The position numbers were made by a program, and so were the translations under genes. Shown in pieces: positions 31,343 through 44,052 of a DNA stretch of 64,000 bases. Source of the stretch: Microglena sp. YARC (Eukaryota > Chlorophyta > Chlorophyceae > Chlamydomonadales > Chlamydomonadaceae); assembly GCA_022414725.1 (NCBI GenBank), contig CM039467.1, forward strand, positions 11,173,744 through 11,237,743. The letters are read 5' to 3'. Within the stretch, counting starts at the first letter, position 1. Every line of letters starts with the position of its first letter. Below the pieces are notes generated by a model that worked only from the letters and a program-made list of their open reading frames with translations, made no database searches and was not told the DNA's origin.

Positions 31343-34300
31343 TGGAATGCGGTGTGGGAGAGGCGCGTGATCGGGAGCCGGAGGCGGTTGGGCGGAGGAG
31401 AATCAGGAGGGAGGAGGAGGAGGGAGGAAGAGGAAGGAAGGAGGAGGAAGGAGGGTAGGGGAGGGGCAGGGGGAGGGAGGAAAGGAGGAGGGAGGTGGGA
31501 AGGGGTGAGGGGTGAGGGGAGGGCAGGGGTAGAGGGAGGGGGGAAGGGGGGAGCGGGAGGGGGAGAGGGAGGAGAGAGGAGGAAGACCAGGAGGAGGAGG
31601 AAAGAGAGGGAGGGAGAGGGAGTAAGGGAGAGGGAGAGTGTTATCATGGAGAGAGGAGAGGGAGAGGGAGAGGGAGAAGGAAAGGAGAGTGGAGGGAGAG
31701 CAGAGAGGAGAGGGAGAGGAGAAGGGAGCGGCGAGCTGGTGAAGCGGGAGCGGAGAGGCGGAAGCGCGAGCCAGGTGAGCTGGGATGGAGGGAGAGGAGA
31801 GGAGAGGGACGAGGGAGAGGAGAGGGAGAGGAGAGGGAGAGGAAGAGGGAGAGGGAGAGGGAGAAGGAGAGGGAGAAGGGAGAGGAGAGGGAGAGGAGAG
31901 GGAGAGGGAGAGGAGAGGGAGCAGGGAGAGGAGAGGGAGAGGCGAGAGTGAGAGGCGAGAGGAGAGGAGAGTTAAGAGGGAGAGGAGAGGGAAGGGAGAG
32001 GGAGAGGAGAGGGAAGGAGGGAGAGCAGAGGAGAGGGAGAGGGAGAGCAAGAGGGAGAGTGGAGAGGGAGAGGGAGAGGAGAGGAGAGGAGAGGAGAGGG
32101 AGAGGAGAGGAGAGGAGAGGGAGAGTGATGCCAATACTGAGAACACAAATAATTTCAGCTGGACAAGCTTTACTTATAGCAGGCCTATAGAACTAGCAGC
32201 TGCCTAGGAGGTATACATATTATCTAATTAGGTTGGCGCCCGCCATGTACAGACACAAGTGCTCGGGGCCACCCTAAATGGTTTCCTTGGCCACACATTT
32301 CACAACCCCCCCGCCCCCCCCCCCCACCCCACCCCACCCCAACACCCACCACCCACATACCACCACCCACCCACCCAACCCCTAATGGCATCCCTCCCCC
32401 CCACCCTGATGGCTGCCATTACCCCTGTGGCAGCCCAACCCATCTCCACCCCTGATGCGACCCCCCACCCTCATGCGCCTATTCCCACCCCTCACCCAAA
32501 CATTGATATGTGAATGTTCTGACGAATGTATGCGAGTGATGTCCGGCAGTGTATGTGCATACCCAACTAGGTATGGTGTGTCCAACCCAGTGTATGTTGA
32601 ATGCTCCAGCAATGCGTGTGTTTGTCCAACAGTGTATGTGATTCCAAACAGTGTATGTGTTGCCCTTGTCTTCTGTCCACTGTCAATGCCCTTTTGCCTC
32701 TGTCTAATGCCGTCTAGCTTCGCTCTAGGGAGGATCCTCCTGAGGGAGAGAGAGAGGAGGAGGGAGGGACGGGAGGGAGCGGAGGGAGGGAGGGAGAGGG
32801 AGAGAGGCAGAGAGATACAGAGAGAGCAGGAAGGAGGGGCAGGAGGGAGAAGGAGGAGGAGGGAGGAGGAGGGAGGAAGGGAGAGGAGGTTGAATGTGGA
32901 GGAGCGGGAGTAGGAGGGAGGGAGGAGGGAGAGGGAGGAGGGAGGAGGGAGGAGGAGGAGCGGGAGGAGGGGAGGGGAGGGGGTAGGGGGAGGAGGGAGG
33001 GGATGGGAGGGGGTAGGGGTAGGGTCGGAGGGGGAGGAAGGGTAGGGGAGGGGAGGGGGGGATGGTGAGGTAGAGGAGACGGGGGGGGGGGAGGGAGAGG
33101 AGTAGCGTAAGGGTAGAGGCGAGGGTGGGGAGGGTGGAGGGGAAAGGGGGTGGGAGGGGTAGGGGGGTAGGGGGAGGAGGGAGAGGGATGGGGATGCGGG
33201 GGGCGTTGGGTAGGGTAGGGGGAGAGGAGGAGGGAGAGAGGCGGGAGAAGGGGAGGGGAGGCGGAGGGGAGGGGGGAGGGGAGGGGGGGGAGGGAGGGAG
33301 GGGGAGGAGGAGAGAGGGGAGAAGGAAGGATGGGGGGAGGGGGGAAGGCAGGAGGACAAGAGGAGGAAAGAGAAAGGAGAGGAAGGAAGAAGGAGAAGGA
33401 AGGAGAAAGGAGGAAGGGCAGGGCGGGGAGGCGAGGGAAGGAGGGGGAGAGGGGGGAGGAGAAGGAGGAGGGAGGGAAAGGGGTTGAGGGGTAGGAGGAG
33501 GGTGCAAGGGGAGAGGGAGGTGAGGGGGGGAAGGGAGGGCCGGTGAGGGGGGGCAGAAGGGAGGAGAGAGTAGGGCAGGAGAGAAGAGAGGAGAAGGATG
33601 AGGGAGAAAGCAGGAGGGAGGAAGGAGGCTGAGAGGAGAAGAGGGAGAGGGAGAGGAGGAGAGGAAGGGCAATCTGAGAAACATAAATAAATTCAGCTGG
33701 ACAGCTTTACTTCTGGCAGACCTATAGACTAGCACCTGACTAGCGAGGATATACATATTATCTAATTAGGTTGGCTCCTGCCATTTGTACAGACAGCAAG
33801 TGCTAGGCGCCACTTTACGTATAGTCTGCCCTCACGTCCACAAGCCCCCCCCCCCCCCCACACACAACACCAAACACACCACCACCCACCCGCCACCACC
33901 CGTCCACCCCTAATGGCATCCCCCACCCCACCCCACCCATGATGGCTGCCATACTCAAGTTGGCAGCCCCAACCCCATCTCCACCCCTGATGCGACCCCC
34001 ACCCCTCATGGCTATCCCATTCCCACCCCGAACAGTGCATGTGAATGTCTGACAGTGTATGTGTTTGTCCGGCAGTGTATGTGCATACCCAACAGTGTAT
34101 GTGTGTGTCCAACAGTGTATGTAAATGTCCAGCAATGTATATTTATGTCAAACGGTGAATGTGTATGTCCAACAATGTATGCGTATGCCCTTGTCTCTGT
34201 CACTGTCAATGCCCTTGCCTCTGTCTATTGCTTCTGCTTCTGTCTGAGGAGGATGGAGGGAGAGAGAGAGAGGGAGGGAGGAGGGAGGAGAGAGAGGGAG

Positions 34301-34890
34301 AGGGAGAGGGAGAGGGAGAGGAGAGGGAGAGGAGAGGGAGAGGAGAGGAGAGAGAGTGGAGTGGAGGGAGAGGGAGAGGGAGGTTGGAGGGGTAGGGGGT
34401 GAGAGGGGGGAGAGGAGGGGGAGGGGGGTTAGAAGGCGTAGGAGGGGGAGGAGGGGAGGAGAGAGGAGGGGAGGGGGGGGGAGGGGGGGTGAGGGCGGAG
34501 GAGAGGGGAGGGGGGGGGGGTGAGGGCGAGGGGAGGCGGAGGAGGAGGAAGGAGGAGGAGGACGGAGAGGAAGAGAAGGAGGAGGGGGGAGAAGGAGGGA
34601 GGGGAGGGGAGGGGAGAGGGAAGGGGGAGGAGGAAGGAAAAGACAAGTAAGGTGAGGATGGATGTGGGAAGGGGAGAGGGGGGCGGGGGAGGGGAGGGGG
34701 AAGGTGGTGGGGTGATGGGTTGAGCTTAGGGTGAGGGTGAGGGGTGAGGGAGGAGGGAGGAGGGGGGAGGAGGAGGAGGAGAGAGGAGAGGGAGAGGGAG
34801 AGGAGAGAGGAGAGAGGAGAGGGAGAGGGAGGAGGGAGAGAGGGAGAGAGGGAGTGAGGCCGAGGCGAGGGCAGGCGAGGGAGCAAAGCA
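31343..34890. repeat. Purine-strand arrays (GGGAGA/GGGAGG) in a composite repeat of about 1.5 kb
   Basis: Three blocks of almost pure purine on the + strand (31380-32128, 32730-33668, 34250-34880) are separated by two related spacers of about 600 bp (32130-32730 and 33665-34250). The spacers share CAGCTGGACA, TACATATTATCTAATTAGG and GTACAGACA..AAGTGCT in the same order. The repeat period is therefore about 1520 bp. Long Ser/Pro/Leu or Arg/Glu/Gly frames across it are composition artefacts. Confidence 0.8.
34025..34190 (+). repeat. 20-bp minisatellite, about 8 units
   Basis: Units of the form CAGTGTATGTGTTTGTCCAA, varying at the centre (CATACC, GTGTCC, AAATGTCC). A shorter version lies in the sister spacer at about 32545-32665. 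Confidence 0.75.
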
Positions 34891-35220
34891 GGTGCCAGCA
34901 ACTTTACGGGCACTTAACAAAAAGCATCTACACGCTGGCGACGAGGCCTAAACAAACAGGCAGGGCACTTTCATAGAGAATAGAGCAGCCATCACATATA
35001 GCCATCAAATATATCCGATCATCTGTCGTGTACTTGCATTTCTGATTTTTTTTCCGCGGCCTTGAGGATGTAACCCGCTAAACTGCTAACAGTCGTTTGA
35101 GCTTTATTGGTTTTCATGCTCTGAAATATACTTAGCAATGTAGAGGACCCTATGAAATCTGCGCATGAGACAGTGCAACGATATGTTCTGAAAAAACCCT
35201 GCCGGTGTTACAGAAAGTGG

Positions 35221-35386
35221 ACACTAGAATTCAGGCGCGTCCCGAGCGAAATTATCAGAATTATGAATTCAATTGATTTTAGTTGATTTTAATTTCATTG
35301 TAGTTTAACGTTGTGTTATTTTTAATTTGATTTTATTCCATTCAATTAAATGTGATCAAAGTTTAATTTAACGTTAATTCTAGTGT
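35221..35386. mobile_element. Possible 166-bp MITE
   Basis: ACACTAGAATT at 35221-35231 and its exact reverse complement at 35376-35386 enclose AT-rich DNA. The segment contains the GGCGCGTCCCGAGCGAAAT head related to the insert at 20833-21036. No target duplication is visible. Confidence 0.35.
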
Positions 35387-35609
35387 GTATACATGTACAC
35401 ACTAGGACTGCACCACTCTCATATGAGGCCTGAGTACGTTACATAATGTAAGCACATGGGTGTGGACAACAGGATTCTTGGAAGTAATGATAACGCTTAG
35501 TAGGGCGTGGGGTATATAAGGGATCCCCGTCTTACATGGTAGGGAACGAGCTGCTACTTTACCTGGTCAAAGCTACCATGGCGGTTGACAGCGACCGCAA
35601 ACACTGAAG

Positions 35610-35682
35610 TGCTCCTGTAGGGATTCAAACCCTGCACCTTCTGCTTTCAACGAGCCCTACCATTGAGCCAATCATCGAAACG
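35610..35682 (-). tRNA. tRNA-like sequence or SINE head (degenerate)
   Basis: On the minus strand TGGCTCAATGGTAGGGC fits an A box with a paired D stem, and GGGTTTGAATCCC fits a B box at tRNA spacing. The anticodon stem does not pair, so it is probably not a functional tRNA. A GTATATAAG string lies nearby at about 35511. Confidence 0.35.
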
Positions 35683-36084
35683 GAATAGGGTTGTTCAAGG
35701 GTACATCAACGTTCAGGGTTTCATGAGTTAGATCTTTCATTTCAATGTATTGGGTCCGTGCTTCCTGTTATCCTACACAGCCATACTGCTCCCCCCACAA
35801 ATATTACAATTATGGGATTATTGATTATCATTGCGGATGAAGGCTTGCAAAAAAGCAGGGCTAATGATTCGCGCCACTGATAGAAATCTGACTTTCAGTT
35901 TTGGGCGCCGGGCGCCCTTAGTAGGGCTGTTGGCTGCCAAATATTCGTTTTCGTACCGTTGTTCCTTCATTCCGCAGGGGGGTTCAACGTGCTAGTTCAA
36001 CACTTGGGTTCATCAAGCTCAGAGGGGATTTCACGCTACATACTTAGAACGTACGTTATTAATTGCACTGATCAGGAGGCTAGC

Positions 36085-36590
36085 AGGGGGGGAGGTGTGT
36101 GTGTGTTGGTGTGTAAGTCGATGTGTGTGTGTGTCTGCGTGTGTTTGTAAGTGTTCCTTTTGCAAGTGCATTCTGGTACCCAATACACAGAAACACAACA
36201 ACTGCATGCACATACACACACACAACATAAAATACTCTAACACAAATACACATACCACATACACACAAAAACATAAATACACTAACCGCAAACACGCACA
36301 AAATTAAATACACACAAACACAGACACCAACGGAATAAATAGAAAAACACTAACACACAAACCGCACACACACACACGCACACAAACACCATACACATGC
36401 AAGCACAAACAAACATAACACACACAAGCACAGACAAACAAGCACACACACACACAATCACGCACATCGACCACCACCATTCACACCCCACCCTTAATCC
36501 ATCTTACTCCCAGGCCCCCCCACACACACAGATGGACCGCCACTACCACCCCCCACCTTGAACCCCGACCTCCCCCCCCACACACTGACG
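36085..36590. repeat. GT/AC-rich microsatellite region
   Basis: GTGTGT-rich DNA at 36095-36150 switches to ACACAC-rich DNA at 36200-36470, then C-rich repeats. Poly-C (about 25) begins at 36908, and GGGTGG words fill 36960-37050. No gene. Confidence 0.8.
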
Positions 36591-37805
36591 TACCGGTGAT
36601 CAGAACATACTTGCTGCTGGATGCAAACACTCCAACTGAACGAGTGCGGCCCGTTCTTTGGGATTGCACGCGCGCATTGGTAGATCCTCGGAGTATCATG
36701 GATTTCATGGTACAGTGTCCGTTGGTCGGTCGACAGGTACGCCTGTGCGTGCGTAGTTACTACGTATCACTGTTTGGAGCGGACAGGCGGAAATGTAGCG
36801 AGAACGGAGCGAAGACGTTTACTACTTGGAGGAGGAGGAAGATGGAGTACCCTCGGGTACCTATGCTGTAAAACGGGAGAAATCGCCGCAGGACTGAAGT
36901 CTTCTCGCCCCCCCCCCCCCCCCCCCCCCCCCTCCCCCCCCCCAACTTAACTACAGAGAGGGGGTGGGGTGGGGGGGTGGGGGGTGGGGTGGTGTGGGTG
37001 GGGGTGGGGGTGGTGGGTGGTGGGTGGTGGGGGTGGGGGGGGGCATAGTGCAGGTGCGAATGAATTCGCCGTCGTAATTGCGACTTCTTGGAGGGCTGCA
37101 GAATAAAATTGATAGTTATGACTAAGACAGAGATTAATAATGCTGACAAGAGTTCGAGTAGTCACAAAAGATAATCGCAACTATTGCGGGCATGAGGCGC
37201 TAAGGGGCAGCCGTCAGGGAGGGAGGTGTAAACATCACAGCTGCAATTTCGGGTGGCGCTGCTCAGTGAAAATGTCCTTGAAGATTTACTACGGAACTGA
37301 CACGTCATCGAATCACGTGATGTACCTGGTGACACACGCACAAAGCAATGAAGTAGCAGTTCGTTGTCGCAACGGGAGGGGCAGTCGCAAAACAGGCGAC
37401 AGGCCTTCACACAAACCTTGTTTTCGAGGAATGCTATTTCTAATTTTCGCAGTTCGAGCACATTCAGCTCTGTCTATGCTTCCTACCGATCTTGGAATGA
37501 GGGGCTACACTCGGCAGGAACGCGAGAATCGCCACCAAGAGAGCCAATACGCAGCAATTTCCTTCACATACGAGAGCGTATTACATCTCGCGAGTTAATG
37601 AGCGATCAAGACGTAACAGTGGTCGAGCTTCTGTATCCGCGAATATATGGGTGGAACGGATGGTATGGGTCCGTCGCAAAGATACACTCTTTTCGAACCA
37701 TGGCTCAAGCCTGACGACACCTGATCGGTACGATAAAATACAAATACGCATATAATCAATCCATTCGCTATATCCGCGCAAAACGGGCCTTTCCCCGAGT
37801 GTGAC

Positions 37806-39921
37806 TGGCTCTCCCATGCTAGTCAAAGTGCACCCCCCCTTGGGGAGGATGAGGCATTCATCCAATGGTGGCCAAATTTCAAATTTCAAGTCACCAAACA
37901 AGCAGCAAACTTCAACCGGATGGCTGCGGCTACACGTCGCTCTTGCTCTGACGCAGTTCAAGCGGCACAAGCAACGTTGACCGGATCGATTCAGGCAATT
38001 GAGGCAGGGCTCGCCTCTGCCCTACCTCAGGTGGTCAGCTACAGACAAAACCTCATCATTGCCCGTCGGGGTGCTGCCCTTGCCACGGCTGGGGCAGCAA
38101 GGCGGGAGTGGCTACATAGCCGTGAACGGCCTTGCCCTTTGCTCACCCAGCTCGAACGTCCACCCCTTGCGTCTAGGCTAGTGCCCGCTCTCACAGCTCC
38201 GAGTGGAGGGCTGGTAACTGGTCGATGCATCCCAGCCGTGGTGGGTCCTTATTGGGCCTCTGTATCTTCGCCCCCCCCCCCCCTACCCCGCTCTGCCAAC
38301 CTGGCGCAAGAGGATGTGCTCGCTGCTCACCGCCAAGCTTCCAGTCCCTTACCCCCGACAGTGGCCGACTCAGTTGGCTCTCTGTCGGTGGCGATGTCTG
38401 AGTGCCGCAAAGCCCTCAAACAGTCACCCCTTGGCAAGTCACCTGGCCCGGATGGGATCCCTGTTAGAGTTGTACCGCACTTTTGCAGACATCTTTACCC
38501 CCGTTGCTCTGTCGGTTGTTCACAGCCATGGGACAAGGGAGACCCTTCCCCATAATTTCTTGGAGGGGCTGCTCATCATTCTCCATAAAGGCGGGATCAT
38601 CTGAACCCTGGCAATTACAGACCTATCACTCTTTTGAATTCTGATTACAAAACTGTTGGCTAAGGTCTTGGCCAACCGACTTGGGCCAGTCCTTCCCCAA
38701 ATCATATCATCAGACCAATCAGCCTTCCTCCCCCGAAGGCAGATTGGTCATTCTATTCTGTTTCTTCAGCTATTACCGGAATTGTTCAAAGCTCAAGAAA
38801 AATCTGGAGTGCTTGCTTTCCTGGATTTTCGTAAAGCTTATGACACTGTGGATCACTCTTTCCTTTTTCAGTGCCTCGAGACCGCAGGAATAGGTGGTGG
38901 TTTCCTCACCTGGGTACGCCTCCTCCTTTCCTCCACCAACACTCGAGCTATGGTAAACGGCTTTCGTTCTAGAGCGTTTGAGTTCCTATCAGGTGTCCGA
39001 CAAGGCGACCCGCTTTCCCCACTCCTCTTCCTCTTTCCTATGCAAGCCCTCCAGCACTGGTTACTGCACCAGAATATCGGCTAGACATAAAACCTGGCAT
39101 CCGATGTACGGGATGTAAGTATGCGGATGATACTATTGTCTTGTTGCGCTCCCTTGATCCAGCCCACGTTCAGGATCTCCTGACGTGTATGTCTGTTTTT
39201 GGTGCAGCTTCTGGTCTCCATCTCAACCACCACAAGAGCCAGCTACTCCCCATTGGGTTGCCGGTAATAGGTCCTCTTCCAGACCAGGTTCTTGGTGTCC
39301 CAGTTGTAGAGTCGGCCACTACACTTGGTATCACTTTTGCCAATGGACACCAAACTACCTGCCCCCCTATGACCACCCAATGGTTGGACAAGCTCGATCA
39401 TGTGCAGCAGTGCTACGTACTCACGCCTTGCCAAACTGCCTCTATCTATATTTGGTCGTGGCCTCTCCTCCTCGGCCTACGGCATTAGTAAGTTGCTCTA
39501 CCATGCCGAGTTTGAAGGCATCCCTTTAGACGTGGTAGAACAACTTTCATGCCTCACCACTAAGCTGGTGGACCGGGGTCTGGCCCCAGAATCCACGGCC
39601 CTAAAACTTCCAGGTGTTCCTTCTACCTTCCTTCCTGGCTCCCCGAAGCTGGGCGGGTTTGGAGGTATTCCTTGGCAACACCACATCACCAGTCGCCATG
39701 CAGTTTGGGGAGTACGCCTCTTCCGTGGCCTTGCGAGGGGGATCCATGACCGGTCCCCGCCCTGGCTCATTGTAGCCTATGAGCTTCTCCTCACGCTCAT
39801 GCCCCCTCATATGGCCTCTCAACCCCCAGCGTTAGGATTTCTCCATGCTTGTAGGGACACAACCCGCTTCCAAACCTCAGCCTGTGGCCAAGGCCTCCCC
39901 CATGGTCCTCTCCGCCGCATG
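37806..39921 (+). pseudogene. LINE copy B: linker and reverse transcriptase, frame-broken
   Basis: Resumes in frame with the copy-A protein at DWLSHASQSAPP. The poly-C site that breaks copy A is in frame here, but single-base changes in homopolymers break B at about 38462, 38500, 38530, 38595, 38650 and 39080. Motif A FLDFRKAYD and motif B GVRQGDPLSP are readable at 38820-39020, and YADD at 39120-39130 in another frame, where it is followed by T instead of copy A's I. The frame shift near 39410 is shared with copy A. It is interrupted at 39921 by transposon 2; the rest lies at 46497. Confidence 0.85.
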
Positions 39922-40747
39922 CACTCGGGGAAGTCGACAGATCGCTAAATGCGTACGAGCGCAGCGGAATGCACGCGGAACGCACGCGGGGTCCGCGATT
40001 AGTCATAGTCCTTTAATGACCTGGCACTTCTGACTCTAGCGGTAAGCCCTATACCCGCGTCGCGTGTAGCTCAGAATCCTGAGACATTTCGCCTACATTT
40101 AGCCAAGGCGGATTGTCGTCGAAATGTCTCAGACTTCTGAGATATTTCGACGGCATCTCGCCATGCACGGCGGCTTGTGCACGGTAATGAGGTGAAATGT
40201 TCGGTCTTCTGAGACTTTTCGCCTGTACTTCGCTTGCAGGGCGGTTTGGGCACGGTGGTCTGAGAGGTCACATTTTCAAGAATATTTTCCAGGAGCATTT
40301 CTCAATTACATCAGGATTCGAGAAGATAGATTACATACATAATAAACTACCGTATGCATCCATTAACTTATTGATCTACCTATATATCTATGTAAGCATC
40401 CTTACACATGTACATCCGCTACATCCCATATATTTCCTCTATATCCATTAACCATAGATAGACAGCGAGCAAAAGACGACGAGCAGCCAAATTGCTGGCT
40501 GGAGCCATGTAGCTAATTAAGTTCAAGTACAAGTATATAGGCAGCCTGCAGGCAGCTATCCATTTGTCTACTCATGAAGACATACGCCCATATATCCACT
40601 AAGTAGAAACGTCCAAGCAAAGCTATACATCTATATATCTTCGTTGATTCTATTATATATTTCCATCTTCGGCATTTATAGTTCCTTCATGGCAGCAATC
40701 TTCATCGCAGCTGTAGCATTTCCATCCATCCTCTTGCCCTGAAAGTC

Positions 40748-43700
40748 ATGCAGAGCAGGGCAGGCGTTAGAAAGCAAAGAGAGGCAGGGATAATGGCAAG
40801 GGGCATGGCGACAGTGATGTACAAGGGAGGGCAGGCGTTAGAGAGCAAAGAGGGGCAGGGATAATGGCAAGGGGCAGAACGACAGTGATGAACAAGGGAG
40901 GGCAGGCGTTGGAGAGCAAAGAGGGGCAGGGATAATGGCAAGGGAAAAAAGACGACAGTGATGAGCAGAGCAGGGTAGGTGTTAGGGAGTAAGGAGGGGC
41001 AGGGATAATCGCAAGGGCAGGACGACGGTGATGAACAAGGGAGCGCAGGCGTAAGAGAGCGAAGAGGGGCAGGGATAATGGCAAGGGGCAAGACGGCAGT
41101 GATGAGCAGAGCAGGGCAGGCGTTAGAGAGCACAGAGGGGCAGGAACAATGGCAGGGGGAAAGACGACAGTGATGAGCAGAGCAGGGTAGGCGTTAGGGA
41201 GTAAGGAGGGGCAGGGATAATGGCAAGAGGCAAGACGGCAATGATGAACAAGGCAGGGCATGCGATAGAGAGCAAAGAGGGGCAGGGACAATGGCAAGGG
41301 GCAAGACGGCAGTGATGAGCAGAGCAGGATAGGCGTTCGGGAGTAAGGAGGGGCAGAGATAATGGCAAGGGGCAAGACGACAGTGATGAGCAGAGCAGGA
41401 TAGGCGTTAGGGAGTAAGGAGGGGCAGAGATAATGGCAAGGGGCAGGATGGCAGTGATGAATAAGGGAGGGCAGGCGTTAGAGAGCAAAGAGAGGCAGGG
41501 TTAATGGCAAGGGGCAATACGTAAGTGATGAGCAGAGCAGGGTAGGTGTTAGGGAGTAAAGAGGGGCAGGGATAATGACAAGAGGCAAGACGGCAGTGAT
41601 GAACAAGGCAGGGCATGCGATAGAGAGCAAAGAGGGGCAGGGACAATGGCAAGGGGCAAGACTGTAGTGATGAGCAGAGCAGGATAGGCGTTAGAGAGCA
41701 CAGAGGGGCAGGGACAATGGCAAGGGGCAAGACGTCAGTGATGAGCAGAGTAGGGTAGGCGTTAGGGAGTAAGGAGAGGCAGGGATAATGGCAAGGGGCA
41801 AGACGGCAGTGATGAACAAGGCAGGGCATGCGATAGAGAGCACAGAGGGGCAGGAACAATGGCAAGGGGCAAGACGGCAGTGATGAATAAGGGAGGGCAG
41901 GTGTTGGAGAGCAAAGAGAGGCAGGGATAATGGCAAGGGGCAAGACGACAGTGATGAGCAGAGCAGGGTAGGTGTTAGGGAGTAAAGAGGGCAGGGACAA
42001 TGGCAAGGGGCAAGACGGCAGTGATGAGCAGAGCAGGATAGGCGTTAGAGAGCAAAGAGGGGCAGGGATAATGGCAAGGGACAAGACGACAGTGATGAGC
42101 AGAGCAGGGTAGGTGTTAGGGAGTAAGGAGGGGCAGGGATACTGGCAAGGGGCAAGACGGCAGTGATGAGCAGAGCAGGATAGGCGTTAGGGAGTAAGGA
42201 GGGGCAGAGATAATGGCAAGGGGCAGGACGGCAGTGATGAATAAGGAAGGGCAGGCGTTAGAGAGCAAAGAGAGGCAAGGTTAATGGCAAGGGGCAATAC
42301 GTAAGTAATGAGCAGCGCAGGGTAGGTGTTAGGGAGTAAAGAGGGGCAGGGATAATGACAAGAGGCAAGACGGCAGTGATGAACAAGGCAGGGCATGAGA
42401 TAGAAAGCAAAGAGGGGCAGGGACAATGACAAGAGGCAAGACGGCAGTGATGAGCAGAGCAGGATAGGCGTTAGAGAGCACAGAGGGGCAGAGACAATGG
42501 CAAGGGGCAAGACGTCAGTGATGAGCAGAGCAGGATAGGCGTTAGGGAGTAAGGAGGGGCAGGGATAATGGCAAGGGGCAAGACGGCAGTGATGAACAAG
42601 GCAGGGCATGCGATAGAAAGCAAAGAGGGGCAGGGACAATGGCAAGGGGCAAGACGGCAGTGATGAGCAGAGCAGGATAGGTGTTAGGGAGTAAGGAGGG
42701 GCAGAGATAATGGCAAGGGGCAAGACGGCAGTGATGAGCAGAGCAGTATAGGCGTTAGGGAGTAAGGAGGGGCAGAGATAATGGCAAGGGGCAGGACGGC
42801 AGTGATGAATAAGGAAGGGCAGGCGTTAGAGAGCAAAGAGAGGCAAGGTTAATGGCAAGGGGCAATACGTAAGTAATGAGCTGAGCAGGGAAGGTGTTAG
42901 GGAGTAGAGAGGGGCAGGGATAATGACAAGAGGCAAGACGGCAGTGATGAACAAGGCAGGGCATGAGATAGAAAGCAAAGAGGGGCAGGGACAATGACAA
43001 GAGGCAAGACGGCAGTGATGAGCAGAGCAGGATAGGCGTTAGGGAGTAAGGAGGGGCAGAGATAATGGCAAGGGGCAAGACGGCAGTGATGAACAAGGCA
43101 GGGCATGCGATAGAGAGCAAAGAGGGGCAGGGACAATGGCAAGGGGCAAGACGGCAGTGATGAATAAGGGAGGGCAGGTGTTGGAGAGCAAAGAGAGGCA
43201 GGGATAATGGCAAGGGGCAAGACGACAGTGATGAGCAGAGCAGGGTAGGTGTTAGGGAGTAAAGAGGGCAGGGACAATGGCAAGGGGCAAGACGGCAGTG
43301 ATGAGCAGAGCAGGATAGGCGTTAGAGAGCAAAGAGGGGCAGGGATAATGGCAAGGGGCAAGACGACAGTGATGAGCAGAGCAGGGTAGGTGTTAGGGAG
43401 TAAGGAGGGGCAGGGATAATGGCAAGGGGCATGGTGACAGTGATGAGCAGAGCAGGATAGGCGTTAGGGAGTAAGGAGGGGTAGAGATAATGGCAAGGGG
43501 CAAGACGGCAGTGATGAACAAGGCAGGGCATGCGATAGAGAGCAAAGAGGGGCAGGGACAATGGCAAGGGGCAAGACGGCAGTGATGAATAAGGGAGGGC
43601 AGGCGTTAGAGAGCATTGAGAGGCAGGGATAATGGCAAGGGGTAAGACGACAGTGATGAGCAGAGCAGGGTAGGTGTTAGGGAATAAGGAGGGGCAGGGA

Positions 43701-44052
43701 TAATGGCAAGAGGCAAGACGGCAGTGATAAAAAAGGCAGGGCATGCGATAGAGATCAAAGAGGGGCAGGGATAATGGCAAGGGCAGGATGACAGTGACGA
43801 ACAAGGCAGGGCATGCGATAGAGAGCAAAGAGGGGCAGGGATAATGGCAAGGGCAGGATGACAGTGATGAACACGGCAGGGCATGCGATAGAGAGCAAAG
43901 AGGGGAAGGGATAATGGCAAGGGGCAGGATGACAGTGATGAGCAGAGCAGGGCATGTGTTAGAGAGCAAAGAGGGGCAGGGATAATGGCAAGGGGCAGGA
44001 AGACAGTGATGAGCAAGGCAGGGCATGCGATAGAGATCAAAGAGGGGCAGGA
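40748..44052. repeat. 71-bp minisatellite, about 46 copies
   Basis: The unit on the + strand runs GATGAGCAGAGCAGG, TAGGCGTTAG, GGAGTAAGGAGGGGCAG, (G)ATAATGGCAAGGGGC, AAGACGGCAGT. The spacing of equivalent positions is 71 bp (for example GATAAT at 42564, GACAAT at 42635). Variants (AACAAGGCAGGGCATGCGATAG, AATAAGGGAGGGCAGG) form higher-order patterns. On the minus strand the unit lacks stops in all three frames, giving long Pro/Leu/Cys-rich frames that I regard as non-coding. Confidence 0.9.

Larger units (their letters stand above)
29487..37801. mobile_element. CACTCGGGG transposon 1 (8.3 kb, includes gap), TSD TGA
   Basis: The left end reads CAC(C)TCGGGGAAGACCGTC and TTTGCGCGG. The right end, reverse-complemented, reads CACTCGGGGAAAGGCCCG and TTTTGCGCGG. 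Block A has the uninterrupted site CTTCTCTGACTGGCTC near 318-333. In B, TGA is found both before (29484-29486) and after (37802-37804) the insert. A CACT start and a 3-bp duplication fit the CACTA/EnSpm group. No transposase frame is visible, although 1000 bp are unsequenced. The content is mostly minisatellites, purine-rich DNA and microsatellites. Confidence 0.75.

Noticed and set aside
30340..34913. Long Ser/Pro/Leu (minus) and Arg/Glu/Gly (plus) frames
   Set aside because: They result from purine-only strand composition, and one spans the N gap; no protein evidence.
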